A DNA stretch of 64,000 bases from Daldinia sp. FL1419 (lineage: Eukaryota > Ascomycota > Sordariomycetes > Xylariales > Hypoxylaceae). The DNA is taken from contig MU623356.1 in the NCBI GenBank assembly GCA_025201765.1, positions 62,001 to 126,000 on the forward strand. The letters run 5' to 3'. Numbering within the stretch: the first letter of the stretch is position 1; each line of letters starts with the position of its first letter. Of this stretch, positions 31,988 to 42,789 are shown piece after piece. The position numbers and the translations under genes were made by a program. The notes below the pieces were generated by a model. That model searched no databases. It was not told where the DNA came from and saw nothing but the letters and a program-made list of their open reading frames with translations.

Positions 31988-33887
31988 ATGTCACGTACGT
32001 TACTTCTCTGTTTTATACACGGGTTTAAAGTAAGTCGGAATCAAATTCATGCCGGTTGGCCCTACTAACACTACAATAGGGAGGCGATGATACGTTCAAA
32101 TCCTTCCCAGCAGATCTACAAGAACAGGTATCCAGGAGGCTTCCTGATCACAATGTCGAATCTATAGTGTATCCTAAGTACGAGACGAAGGGGGAGTTGG
32201 GACAATGTTGTACGCTGTTCTTATCATGGTAAGACCCATCGGACAAGGGATTGCTATGATGTCTGCTCACAACATATTAGGTTGAAGGAAAAAGTGATAA
32301 ACGTAAGAAAAGTGCACTCCGAGTCTCCATGGCCACCGCACGACAGAGATGTAGGGGTCATCTTGGTTGCTCATTCAATGGGGTAAGATTACAATACTAA
32401 ATACACAAGTTTTGCATCTGGCTCACATTACCCTTAGCGGTTTCGTTGCTTCGGATACACTCTTCTTAATTCTAAACGAGAAGAAAGAAGGATCATTATT
32501 GTTCCCTCTAGTCCAAGGGATTCTAACGTTTGATACCCCATTCAATGGCCTCGCACGGTCGATGTTCGTTTACGGCGCGTTCTCAAATTATCAAAAAGTG
32601 AGCACAGTTTTTAACGTCATGACGGCTCTGTCTGCGGCCCCATCAGCTCTTGGGAGATCAGCCATGAAGCAAACAACGGCGCGCCTCCCATCTGCGAAAC
32701 CTTCCCGCTCAGCATGGCAGCTCATTGCTGTACGCACAGGTACCGTTGGTGCGATAGCGGCTGGAGGAGTTGCAGCTTATAAAAATCGCGAGAAGATTAT
32801 GAGAAATCTCAATAAAGAGTCCGTCAAGGAAGGGTATCGGCAAGGCATGGACGCGTTAAGCCAAGGGCTAGCCTATATAAACCGTGGTAATGTCGGACAG
32901 TCTTTTGAATACCTTTCTGACCATTTTACGTTTGTTGGCACGCTCATGAAGCAACAAGAATTAAGCCTACGCCTTGAGCGTTTGGGGGCACTCAAAGGCG
33001 TCGGGATTCGCGACTTCTATACGTCTTTAGGAGAAAATGGTATGTGGAGTGGCGGTTACTTCGTACCTGAACGTACATTCTGTGCGATACCAGCGAAAGA
33101 CCATCAGTCATATCCTCTGTTCTCACGGAAGGTCATTAGTAAGGCCGAGGAAGAAATGCAAGCACATATGAGTATGTTTATTAAAGACAAGAACGAAGAG
33201 TACGAGCAGATGATGGAAGAGGCCAGTATTCTGGCGGTTCGGTGGTTTAATGACGACTCTGCTGTCTTCGACGATCTGAAGTTCGCATTGCCCCCATCTC
33301 CTAATCTAGCGGAGCAGCCTGTAGCCACAACAGAAGACGGTCAAGAAATACCAAAGGTAGATTACATTACAAACGACACAAGCAAATCCCGGGAAGACAG
33401 CGGAGAAGAGGACCAAGATTCAGTTCCCGATGCGTCGCCATTAGATATTACCGCAGCAGCATCGATCGTTCCACTACCCGATGGAGAGATTCTACCAGAA
33501 AACGAAGCCGAGAAAGAACAGAAAAGGACATATATGAGATACCTCATGCAAGTAGCGCAGCAGGCAGGCACCGGAGTTAAATCTTACGTACCAACTAAGA
33601 TACCGGAGATGCCTCAAATCCCGTCGGGGTCTAGTTTTAGATCCTACCTCCCTACTCAAATGCCACAAATGCCGAGTATCCCGAGACCATCTGTTAGCAT
33701 GTTTAGCAAAGCACAGCAGCATGTTACGCCGTCTACTGACAAACCTATTGGTGATGATTCAGATCCCGATAAGGCCATTGAGCCTCATATAGAGAGGAAA
33801 AGAGCTGACAGTGGTGTACAGCTACCCTCGGAGCCCGAGGAAACAGATAGCTTCCCCCAAGATCCAACCGCAGCCTCATCAACTTGA
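31988..33887 (+). CDS. DUF676-type alpha/beta hydrolase (lipase-like) with disordered tail
   Basis: Four exons (31988-32029, 32080-32228, 32281-32382, 32438-33887) give 580 residues. Joins are clean: LLLCFIHGFK-GGDDTFKSFPADLQ, FLSW-LKEKV, LVAHSMG-GFVASDTL. The HGF oxyanion-type motif and the nucleophile elbow AHSMGG (Ser96) identify a DUF676/palmitoyl-lipase-like serine hydrolase; GILTFDTPFNGLAR is the usual following block. RNLNKESVKEGYRQGMDALS is a charged helix. Residues after about 400 are disordered, with twin short repeats (SYVPTKIPEMPQIPS, SYLPTQMPQMPSIPR). No signal peptide; a weak hydrophobic stretch (VRTGTVGAIAAGGVAAY) could touch membrane. The substrate is unknown. Confidence 0.87.
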
Positions 33888-34166
33888 ATAGGGTAGGGGT
33901 ACTTGTAAATCTAAAAGCTCACATATTCTACGTTTGCTTTGGATGGATACGAACCCTGGTGCTGGTAGAATCTAAATACCAAAGAAGTAAAGGTTAACTG
34001 AACGTCATAAATACCGGTACATAAAAGGGTACAAAAGGCTGGGATTATAAACAAGGTCTAACGTATAGGGGGATATGGATAGGCGTCTTAAGGGGGTGGT
34101 TAGGGCTAAAACCTTTCTTGATCTTTACATTAATAAAAAGCTCAAGATTATTCATTGGGGCGAGAC
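33888..34166. other. short spacer, no gene seen
   Basis: 3' flank of the hydrolase, ending at the transposon target duplication. Confidence 0.4.
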
Positions 34167-34864
34167 AGCTCATGCAGGGTCGCGATCCATTCCATCTCTC
34201 CACCAAAATGCTTTGGTGTAGTGGGTGTATTACACTCACCAGAATTCAGGATGTGAGTGGGTTAGTGGATTAGTGGATTACGTAATATTGAGGCTATTCA
34301 TACTGACCATTTCTACTGGATTTTCGGAATCTATGGTGTTTAGCCACCTTGTTGTTCGGGCACTTTTGTAGCTCCTCGTCACTCATCCTTTTAACTCCAG
34401 CCCGTAGCTAAAACCGTAATACATGTAAGCTGAATCGCGAGGATATTCAAAGCTATTTTTGACAATTGTGGGTATTCGAATATTATTGACGCGTTCTGTA
34501 AGGAGTTTTAAGGTACAAGAATTTAGGTACGCGTTTGTATGGGAATTCGTGTACACCGCATCCCAAAATGGAACTAATTCGTAATTGATCCAAACTTTGA
34601 AACGAGGCTGACAATCAAAGCCACATTGTTAGTATGGTCACCAAAATTACTAGTAAACACTAACATCGTGGCTTTGCTTCAAAATTTCTTGAGGCACGAC
34701 TCCACTCCTAATCCATCTCTCCACCAAATCCACCATTTTAAAAGCTTCAAGTGTGTTGGTGGATTAAGTGCACGGACCAAGTCTAGTGGAATGGAGTGGA
34801 ATGGATTAGAGTGTGTAGCCCACTGGTGGATTAGCGTGGAATGGATCGCGACCCTGAGCTCATG
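34167..34864. mobile_element. second hAT-type non-autonomous transposon
   Basis: The element at 34175-34856 (682 bp) has perfect 20-bp inverted ends CAGGGTCGCGATCCATTCCA and identical 8-bp target duplications AGCTCATG at 34167-34174 and 34857-34864. It belongs to the hAT class but to a family distinct from the 6765-7654 element, because the ends differ. Subterminal TGGATTAGTGGATTA, CCATCTCTCCACCAAA and GGAATGGAGTGGAATGG motifs recur in direct and inverted orientation near both ends. No transposase frame is present; the 110-codon frame at 34626-34958 crosses the right end and is spurious. Confidence 0.92.
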
Positions 34865-35337
34865 CGATGATAAACACGTTTATAAGTGTATATTGGGAGT
34901 AGACATATCACTACATCACATATGTAAGCGGCGAGGGTACAATCTCCTACTTAGGTAGATAGGTGAGTATAGGTTTAACTCCTATTAGCGCTAGCGGTTT
35001 CTCGCATATCTGCTCAGCTAGATAGAAATCCCATATAAGCTTCAGCAAGGTTACGAATCATATACGACATTCAAGTAGATGACTTCATATGGCGTAGACG
35101 AACTAACACATATACGTCATGGGTCATCATATCAAAACTCTAACGAATGCCTAAGGCAAGAACAAATATAAGTGACAACGCAAGATTTGGACTATGGACG
35201 CGATCCTCTCGGTTTAAGAACATTCTATTGCTCTGTCTACGAGTCTACGTACTTTTGAGATATACTACGCGAGCGGCCTGAGCCAAAATACATATCAGAC
35301 TACCTAGCCATTCGAAAATACCCAATATAATTCGATC
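34865..35337. other. intergenic, no gene seen
   Basis: Promoter region of the small LEA-like gene; no discrete element visible. Confidence 0.4.
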
Positions 35338-35640
35338 ATGTCCGATAATACGGATAGCAAAAACCAAGGTGGGCTCCTCGGTAGCGTGACCGGCGGCGTC
35401 GACAACGTACTCACGGGTGGCGACAAGGCCCAGGGCCAAGGGGGACTTCTCGGCGGCCTCGGTGGAGCAGTCGGCAAGACGACAGAAGGCGCCGGAAAGA
35501 CCCTCAATAAGACGACCGAGGGGCTTGGTGATACGGCGGGATCAGCGGCCGAAGGTGTCGGAAACGTTGGAAAAGGTGTCACAGATACTTTAAGCAATAC
35601 TACGAAGGGAGTCGCCGGATCGGGACAGGGGCAACAGTAG
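35338..35640 (+). CDS. small Gly/Thr-rich LEA-like hydrophilic protein, 100 aa
   Basis: An intronless frame starting MSDNTDSKNQGGLLGSVTGG and continuing in an 11-residue-like rhythm: KTTEGAGKTLNKTTEGLGD, SAAEGVGNVGKGVTDTLSN, TTKGVAGSGQ. Gly, Thr, Lys and small residues dominate; Cys and Trp are absent. Such composition is typical of group-3-like LEA or fungal stress hydrophilins, unfolded in solution and helical on drying or at membranes. It lies 1.5 kb after the hydrolase, at the end of the low-complexity gene block. No signal peptide. Confidence 0.82.
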   Translation: MSDNTDSKNQGGLLGSVTGGVDNVLTGGDKAQGQGGLLGGLGGAVGKTTEGAGKTLNKTTEGLGDTAGSAAEGVGNVGKGVTDTLSNTTKGVAGSGQGQQ

Positions 35641-36186
35641 GAGATGTGCTTCTGGGTGACGATCATCGAGGGGAGGGGGGATTAATTGCTATTGGAGCAA
35701 AAATAAATTATACCGTTCTCTACCTGTCTGACATTAGAAGTGCACAAGTTCGAGAGGATAAAGCGAAAAGGACGATAGGAGAACACAAAGTTCGTCGCTG
35801 TTCTTGCATGGATATACGGCTTCTTGGGGCGTCGTCCCCGCCACTCATATAATACAATGCCATGCCGTATTAACCTATTGTTATCTCTTGATTAATCCCA
35901 TTTACGTTGCGTATTTATTTGCCGCCTACCTACCGCGTGCTGTACGACGGCTGACAAGGACAAGAGTGTCCGTGCATAGTACAATAAACTTGCAACCAAT
36001 CTTGTAACTAGGTAGGTAGGTTTGGATAAACTACCTAGGTAATTAACGTTATAATAGATCGAAATCAAATTGTAAAAATATTATTTACGAATTCGTCCAG
36101 CAAATAGTGTACGTTGTACTTCTTTATGTTATCAAAGCATTGTACTGCAGGATTATACAACGGATAGGTTTCTGTTGGAATGTGAG
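35641..36186. other. intergenic, no gene seen
   Basis: Contains AACTAGGTAGGTAGG near 36006 and small frames without support, bounded on the right by the LTR target duplication. Confidence 0.4.
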
Positions 36187-36345
36187 GTTTCTGTTGGAAT
36201 GTGTGTGGCTGGTATACAGGGGTATGATACGCCCCACATCCGTGACCTTATATATCGTAGATATGCCCATCTATTCTCTAATTATAAGATAGACTTGATA
36301 ATACAAGTAACTTACCTCATATATGCGTCCTATTTCAATAGTTTC
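36168..36345. mobile_element. second solo LTR, with duplicated 5' edge
   Basis: The LTR at 36192-36340 (149 bp) begins TGTTGGAATGTGTGTGGC and ends TCCTATTTCAATA. It matches the Copia LTRs at 56493 and 62584, apart from an ATTAT insertion near 36280. Target duplication GTTTC lies at 36187-36191 and 36341-36345. The 19-bp unit GTTTCTGTTGGAATGTGAG directly before it (36168-36186) repeats the target site plus the first LTR bases. The terminal CA is TA here, a RIP-type transition. Confidence 0.93.
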
Positions 36346-36512
36346 CATCCAACCATCTAACCTCAACTTGAATTTAAGACTGCTGTTAAAGTTTGGGCTA
36401 TATTAGGGGTATCTGCCTAGGTAGGCAAGTAGGTTGGGTACCTCCTAGGGTTACTACAATGATGTAAGTGTTCAATGCGGTAGCAACCTTGACAACCATG
36501 TAGATGCGGGGC

Positions 36513-36819
36513 TTTCGTAGCCCATAGCGTGGAACCTCTGCTACGACGGTCCCCCCGATATTTGGTCGAGGTGGGATGCCAATTACTTGTGCTCTCTCCT
36601 TTACTCGATGGTAAGATGAATCCTAATTCGTTTCTTAATTCCTACCTACCTCTCTAGGATACCCAACGATCTTTTGCAGTAGTTGAAACTAAAGGTTGGT
36701 CTCATGACGAACCAATTGGGCTTACACTCGTAGAAGTACTCGTCGATCTGAGCCAAGGAAAAATCAGAATCGCCAAAAGGATGGGCTGCAAGCTTATGCC
36801 GGATGCATCGGCCTCTTAA
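36513..36819 (+). other. possible two-exon gene fragment
   Basis: Two open segments share one frame across a plausible 60-bp intron (GTAAGA at about 36611 to CTCTAG at about 36659). The first ends DIWSRWDANYLCSLLYSM; the second reads DTQRSFAVVETKGWSHDEP...KRMGCKLMPDASAS then TAA at 36819. A TCGTAG acceptor may precede the first segment, but no start exon was found. It may be a small gene or a decayed fragment; no family recognised. Confidence 0.25.
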
Positions 36820-37912
36820 TTACTTGACTAATAAAATATGCACCATTTAGGTAACTTATATAGTGGGATAATACATCATAAAACGTGCTAGCATTGCCGC
36901 GGAGGGAAGAATGTGGAAACAATTGGGGTTTTGGAGTTGATCAACGACTCGTGTCGTGCAGTACGAACGAGAGTCTGTGGGTGGCATTGTGGGTAACATA
37001 GCCGGTAAAGAATCAGCATTTGGACCTTGGCGATCCACGACGGCTCGTAAACAACCACCAAGCCTCGACAATATACTATTCTAAATGGAACATAACTGCT
37101 TCATACCTACGTAACTAGTATATATATATATAAGATACGAGGGATGATACAATATATAACAAGTTCTGGTAGCAAAAGTAGGTGATATCTGGCGATAAGC
37201 TTCGAGAGAAGAGGGAGAAGAGAGAGAAGAGAAGGAATGAAGGATTCTGGTCCAGGCTGCAGATTTACATGTAGGCTACCTATGCAGGATAAGTAGAGTT
37301 TATCCACCCACCCCGGATTTTACCCCAGGTTTTTTTTTAAACTTATATATCAATACTCAAGACTAACCCCTTTTGCGTATGTATGATGCTACCACTCACC
37401 GGCGGAGCTCAGCGAACCATAGCTCAAAGGTCACGCGATGAGCACACCATCAACGTCTCGACGACCACCTTACTATAGTTTAACCCCGCTCGAACCGTTA
37501 CGAAATCCAGCAGCAGGAACCGGATCAGCTGGTCGCCGATCCAATTATGGTTTCTCACGTAGGAGACCAGCCCAGAACCCCCCTCCCTCTTCCTCTTGCT
37601 CTCTCCAAGCCCCTTTTACTGTCCCTTTAAATTACACCTTCTTCCCCTCTTCTCACTTCTCCTCCTTTCTATTATCCCTCTTCTATCTTGTGGACGTTAG
37701 TTCTCTGGATATTGTAAATTTTTTGGCCATTGCTATTGTTATCAACATTCTCTAGCTAATAAGGTAATTCTCCCTATAGTCTGTTTTGCTTAAACGGATA
37801 GTATCACCGTTTTACGAGTTCGGTTCTAATCATGGTCGTTGGTTTATAGCAGCTAGAGACTTACAAGCTCACATCGTATATATCTATATACTAACCAACT
37901 TACCAATTCACC
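36820..37912. other. intergenic with one doubtful frame
   Basis: A 105-codon plus frame at 37438-37755 begins MSTPSTSRRPPYYSLTPLEP in an acceptable context. It ends in hydrophobic sequence that looks like pyrimidine-rich leader DNA, so I do not call it a gene. A TATATATATATA tract lies near 37120. Confidence 0.35.
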
Positions 37913-38870
37913 ATGGCGGGACTCACCAGAGTAGATTCGGCCGTCCAAGGTCTTGAAACGTCGCCTACGAAGGCAGATTTCTCCAGGGTAGACTCTGGCG
38001 TCCATGATCTTGAAACGTCACCTACGCAAGAGAAACTCATCAGGGTAGATTCGGCCGTCCAGGGTCTTGAACCGTCACCTACGAAGGAGAAAATTTCTCA
38101 TCGAAGGGCTAGCTCGAGTGCGGCGGGGGTACAAACTATCAAAGATTTGAGTATGTGACCTGATACGTTTTCTTCCAAAGGTTCTGGGGGTTGAATTGAA
38201 GTTAACATAGAACGTTACAATAGAGAAAAACCAAATAGAGATCGAAATAGCAATGGAAACCCAGGCCACGGGATGGTAAGTCTTCAGATATGCTTGTCCC
38301 CCTTCCCAGGTGAGGGTCTGTTGAGGCCTGTACTACTGACCTGGAATATTATTTCTTATATGAACTGGCCGTTTAACTGGATACAGGAAGATAAATACAT
38401 CCCCATCAACTGTTGAGGACAAGGATATTTTGAAGAAGCCACTGGTAACGCCACTTGTGAAGGCTATCAAACTTCGTTTCGATACTGGTATCGTCGTAAC
38501 GGCACGGAACAACAACGGAGTTACCATCAAGGATGCTTTAGATGTGATGTATTCCAAGAACAAGAAAAGAGTTAGTAACCCCCCTTTACATGAATACCTG
38601 GGTCTTTTGTTCACACTCTTTGCTACTTATCCCCTAAACCTAAACGCTACGGCTTACTAACGTGCAACAACCTAGGCCGACGATGAGATACCAGAACCAT
38701 ACTTAAAGGGCTTCGAATGGCTACCAACTCATCCTCAATTAAAAAATGACCCAGAGAGGAAGAAAGAGCGTGAGGAAGAATGGGAACAGCTACATATCCA
38801 CCTATCTCCCATACCCACAGTATCCAGTTCTGGTGGCGGCAAGAAGAAGAAAAACAAGAACGCCGATTAA
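37913..38870 (+). CDS. unknown protein with three 19-residue N-terminal repeats, DUF6699-like core
   Basis: Four exons (37913-38150, 38224-38275, 38387-38570, 38676-38870) give 222 residues with phases 1, 2 and 0. The start is in context CACCATGGC. The N-terminus holds three tandem copies of RVDSAVQGLETSPTKxxxx. The core reads QIEIEIAMETQATGW-KINTSPSTVEDKDILKKP, then PLVTPLVKAIKLRF, NNNGVTIKDALDVMYS and DEIPEPYLKGFEWLPTHP. This PL-P-V-L...GVTI-DVL pattern resembles DUF6699-type fungal domains, which is a tentative match. The end is a Lys-rich GGGKKKKNKNAD, possibly nuclear. Exon 2 uses the CAATAG acceptor; the nearer ACATAG breaks the frame. Confidence 0.75.
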
Positions 38871-39262
38871 CTACATCGTCCATCTATGTCCACCTTTTTA
38901 TCCCACCCACTGTTTAGCCATGTTTCTCTTGGTTTTCTAGGCCTGGATTGTCTGAAAACATATAGCGAAATATTTTGATAGATACACATGTACCTTGGAT
39001 ATCATTCTGGATACTGTCACCTAGTTGTTGTATAATTATGTGAATCTACCCAAGTTTCGATTCTAAGGTAAATATCATTTATTAATCGAGCAGGACAATC
39101 TAGGAATCCGCCTGATTAAGTACCTATAATGGTGCCTCCGTTGCAAATAAACATATCATGAATAGGCTTTCATCTCATAGGTATTAGCTCCTCGTTCAAA
39201 CAAGAATGCCAAACAAATGTATCCTTATTATAGTATCTCATGAGGCGTAACGACTAGAATAG
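38871..39262. other. intergenic between convergent genes, no gene seen
   Basis: 3' flanks of two convergent genes; no other feature. Confidence 0.4.
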
Positions 39263-41441
39263 TTAAATGAGTTCAATAGTCTTTAGTGTTAGTTCGTCAT
39301 ATATGTCCTTCTCCGAATAACTATCTTCAAAATCAAGGTAATCATCAAATCTTACAAAGCCGACACGACGGTATGAAGACTGAGACCTATCGACTGGGAG
39401 TAAAGCTAGGCCCCGTATCTCGATTTTGTCAAACGTTTCAACACGCCTGATATGCAATATCAATATAGTGATGCTCTCGTGGATGTCATCCAAGGTATCA
39501 AAGAAAAATATCCCTGTAAATTCACTCCTCGAGAACCCCAGCCTGATACCCGTCTGCGAATGGTGAAGAGAACGAATGAGGCATATGGGGCGATCATTGA
39601 TCCGAGGAAGCATCTTACGCAACTCTACATCTTGTCCAGTACATATGTAGCCTCTCACAGTGAGGACACCACCGGTAATTTCTCCAGTTATATCATCTCC
39701 TTTGGGAGTTGTTTCCGCTTTGAGAATCTGGACGCTCCAAGGGCTAGTCGCTCCGTCCAATTCAGCAATATCACCATCAAGAGAAGCCCATGACCACGAG
39801 GGCGCCCTATACGACGACGGACGGCGTCCAGGCACCTTAGTTCTCCACAGTAAAGCCCCAGGCAGATGATGCTTCCATAAACCAGCCAGGTAAATATTGT
39901 TGTCAGGACTATCCCTCCCCATCGCACCACCCATACGCTTTGCTAGGCCGGAGAGAGCGACAAGCTTATCCTCGGAAAATGTTAATTTGCATCCAGAGTA
40001 AGTCTCAATTACATCTTTCCAAGTTGTTACCCCGGTCGTAGAATTCTTATGCTCGATAAGGGGCTTCCACGGCGCCTTTTCCAATTTCCCTCTAGATTTA
40101 AGTGAAATTGGTGTGCTGTCTGGGTGCGTTTCACAGCAATTGGCTTCAATGCACTCCCAAAAGACTTGCCTGCTACCGAAATAGAGGTTCCGGGCCGAGA
40201 GGATTCTTTCTTGGACAACCCATGCGCGCAAGATTAACGGCTCTCCTTCAAAATCTTTCTTCCACGACGACTCTTCGTCTTCGAAACGATAGAATTTCTC
40301 GGTCTTCTCTCTAGGAGAACTCAGTTTGACAATTGTAGGGGCGATCAATTCTGGGTCACGATCAAAGAAGCATCCACTTTGGTCATCTGTGGCGCCTAAA
40401 GCCGCGATATTTAATAAACCGTGGCTGTAAACGGGCGCCATGGTAGAGGCCTCTGCTTGCCAATCTTCCTTAGAATCCTGAATGATACACAGTCTGTCGA
40501 TCCATAAATACCGAATACCCAATCGCTCGATAACTTGGAATGCGTGGCGGAATGTTTTGGGTAGAATAGCCACCGGTAGACCTTTTCGTAAAACTTCCAG
40601 TGTATTTTTGAGGAGTCGTAACTTCTTATCAGCTGGCTCGGGCCCCCAACAATGACTTAAAGTTATATATCTATCATTGGGGTTAAATTCGTTGTGAAGG
40701 ACAAGTCGGAATTTCTTTTTGGCTCCTCTATGCTGTAGTTCGAGGAGGCGAGTTGGCGAAAAGACTTCCGAGACTTGGCGGCGGCACAACTCATGGCTCT
40801 TGACACATTTATATACCCATCTCCGAATAAAAGCCCACGTCGAAGTATCTGCAGTAGAACGGGAGATCACAGAGTTCACGGTATCGTTCCCTTCATCGTC
40901 AAGTTTATGATTAGTGTCTGTTGTTCAGATCTGGATATCGGAGCTCGTACGGTCATGTATAACCATGGGATGCTTGTATGGATGAACGCGTTCGCCCGCG
41001 CCTACAATCATGTCTGGATATTTTGGATGGAGTTGTACACAGAATACTGAAAAGTAGCCTAAGCTTGTGAATGTAGGATTTATATCATCGGCATCGTCGT
41101 CATCGAAGTGGGAGCAACAAACGACACAGCCTAACCGCATGGATTCTAGCACGGAGTCGTAAGTAGTATGGTGACCAAAAAGGTACCGTTCCGGTTCCTT
41201 CAATTTGTCGTCGTCGTCTTGGAGTCGTTAGCACAACACATTTTCGAGTAAATCGCCCAGGTAGACCTTGGTATTTGCTTTTGTACAACTTACTTAATAT
41301 TTGATCGCGGATCTCGTCATCATATGCTTCAAATAACTTTTCGGATATCTCGAGGGGGAGACTCTTGATTAACCCGAGCCTCTTCTTGTTCTTGGGATCC
41401 CATATACCCTCGAGACCTCCCCGGCAAACGTGACATAGCAT
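39263..41441 (-). CDS. HET-domain protein, with in-frame TGA or third intron
   Basis: Exon 1 (41441-41294) ends at a GTAAGT donor; exon 2 resumes at 41217 in phase (DQILN-DDDKLKEPERYLFG). The frame then meets TGA at 40927-40925 and continues to 39263. A 60-bp intron 40950-40891 (GTACGA...GAAG) would remove the TGA and keep frame, giving 680 residues; otherwise the allele is broken. HET motifs are clear: RYITLSHCWG, then LGIRYLWIDRLCIIQDSKED and APVYSHGLLNIAALGA, followed by the usual C-terminal region (RAWVVQERILSARNLYF, PSWSWASLDGDI). HET proteins act in heterokaryon incompatibility or as NLR-like effectors of cell death. No NACHT or repeat region is attached. Confidence 0.85.
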
Positions 41442-42789
41442 CTCTTAGGTCTCCTAGGAGTGTCGTGGAACAGCATCCGAACTTTGATTTCTTATTCTGT
41501 ATCAAGATGTCTATCGACTTGCGCAAGAAATCCCGCCCTCCTTTTTGTACCACACCAACACCCCCTCGGTGGAGGCAGTCTTGCTGGCAATGAATGGAGC
41601 ACTCACAGCCGCAGCAAGCCAACGTATTTATCACATTTACATATTTACAAGGGCATCGGGCCTGTAGTTATGCTTACGTGAAAAGGCGTTTCCTCTTAAA
41701 GGCCGGTTGCGTTACCGTTCCGTAGAGCCGGGTTCTTAATTGATACATGAAACAGGGCACCATTTTTTTCTCATCAGAATTGGCGCGGATAGATGCAGCA
41801 TTTACGGGCGTTATGCGTTCCAATATCCTTGCGATGCCCCGTTTGGCTTCTGGGATTGGTTAATCGGGTTAATTAGAGCAACCGCCTTGTCCCCTCGCGC
41901 CACCGAATATAAAGCTAAGCGTAATATTAGGTATATCCGATATAAATATTGTTGGCGCCACAAATGTTTCCAACAGGTAGCATCGTAGCTGTCATGCTAC
42001 GTTTTCCTTGGTGGGTGTATTCTGGGCATGGTGTTGCTATTTTAGTATCTCAGGTAAGTGGGTGGGCGAGTCCCTCTTTAAGAGTTAAAGTCATAGCCGG
42101 GCGACCTCATTTGTAAGAGCTTTTGAATTTTCAACACTGTTTTTTATATCAAGCACCTAACCTAGGTACCTAACTAGGTTAGTATATCTGACTTGACGGC
42201 TTCAAGCAAGTTTGGATAGGTAGGTACCTATTTTAATGGGGCGCTATAGGGAAAATTACTAGTTCTGACTTATCAAGAGGTAGGTAATGAGTTTAGAAAT
42301 ATATATAACTAGTTAGACCATGTTCGCTCTTCACTTCTTATTAGCGAAACTAACCATCATTAAGATACTTTTTTCCTGCGCGATAGGTATTAGTCAGGAG
42401 GCGGACGACCTAGGAATACGTACTTATGTATCCATTTGGGCCGCTAAAAAGCCGGGTCGACGCATCCGGGGCTTGACTTTCGGCGGATGGGGTCGCTTAA
42501 CGTGCGCGCCTGAGTATGTACCTGGGCTACCTCAAAATAGCGTATATTTTAGAGCCTTCCGTGCCTTAGGTTGAGGTAATAACTCCCCCCGATCCTTGGG
42601 ATTGAAGTGGGGCAGATAGTTTTATCGCGATCTGTCGCCCTTTTGCCTTCACCCTTCACCTCCGCTCTCCGCTCTCCGCCCTCCTCGTTTTCCATACTAC
42701 CTAATACAAGAACACAATGCTTGCAACGGCGAGCGGTTGCCGCGGCATCAGCAATAGTAGAACGAAGGACTATCCGGAGGGATGGAATC
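41442..42789. other. divergent intergenic region, no supported gene
   Basis: About 1.3 kb between the HET gene and the Zn2Cys6 gene. It contains ACCTAGGTACCTAACTAGGT near 42160 and a TAGGTAGGTACC near 42220. Frames at 41740-41988 and 42320-42574 lack support. Pyrimidine-rich sequence before 42717 looks like the leader of the regulator. Confidence 0.45.

Noticed and set aside
34626..34958. 110-codon plus frame across the right end of the second hAT element
   Set aside because: It crosses a transposon boundary and target duplication, so it cannot be an ancestral gene.
37438..37755. 105-codon frame MSTPSTSRRPPYY...
   Set aside because: The second half translates pyrimidine-rich DNA into a hydrophobic run; no intron, homologue pattern or terminal feature supports it.
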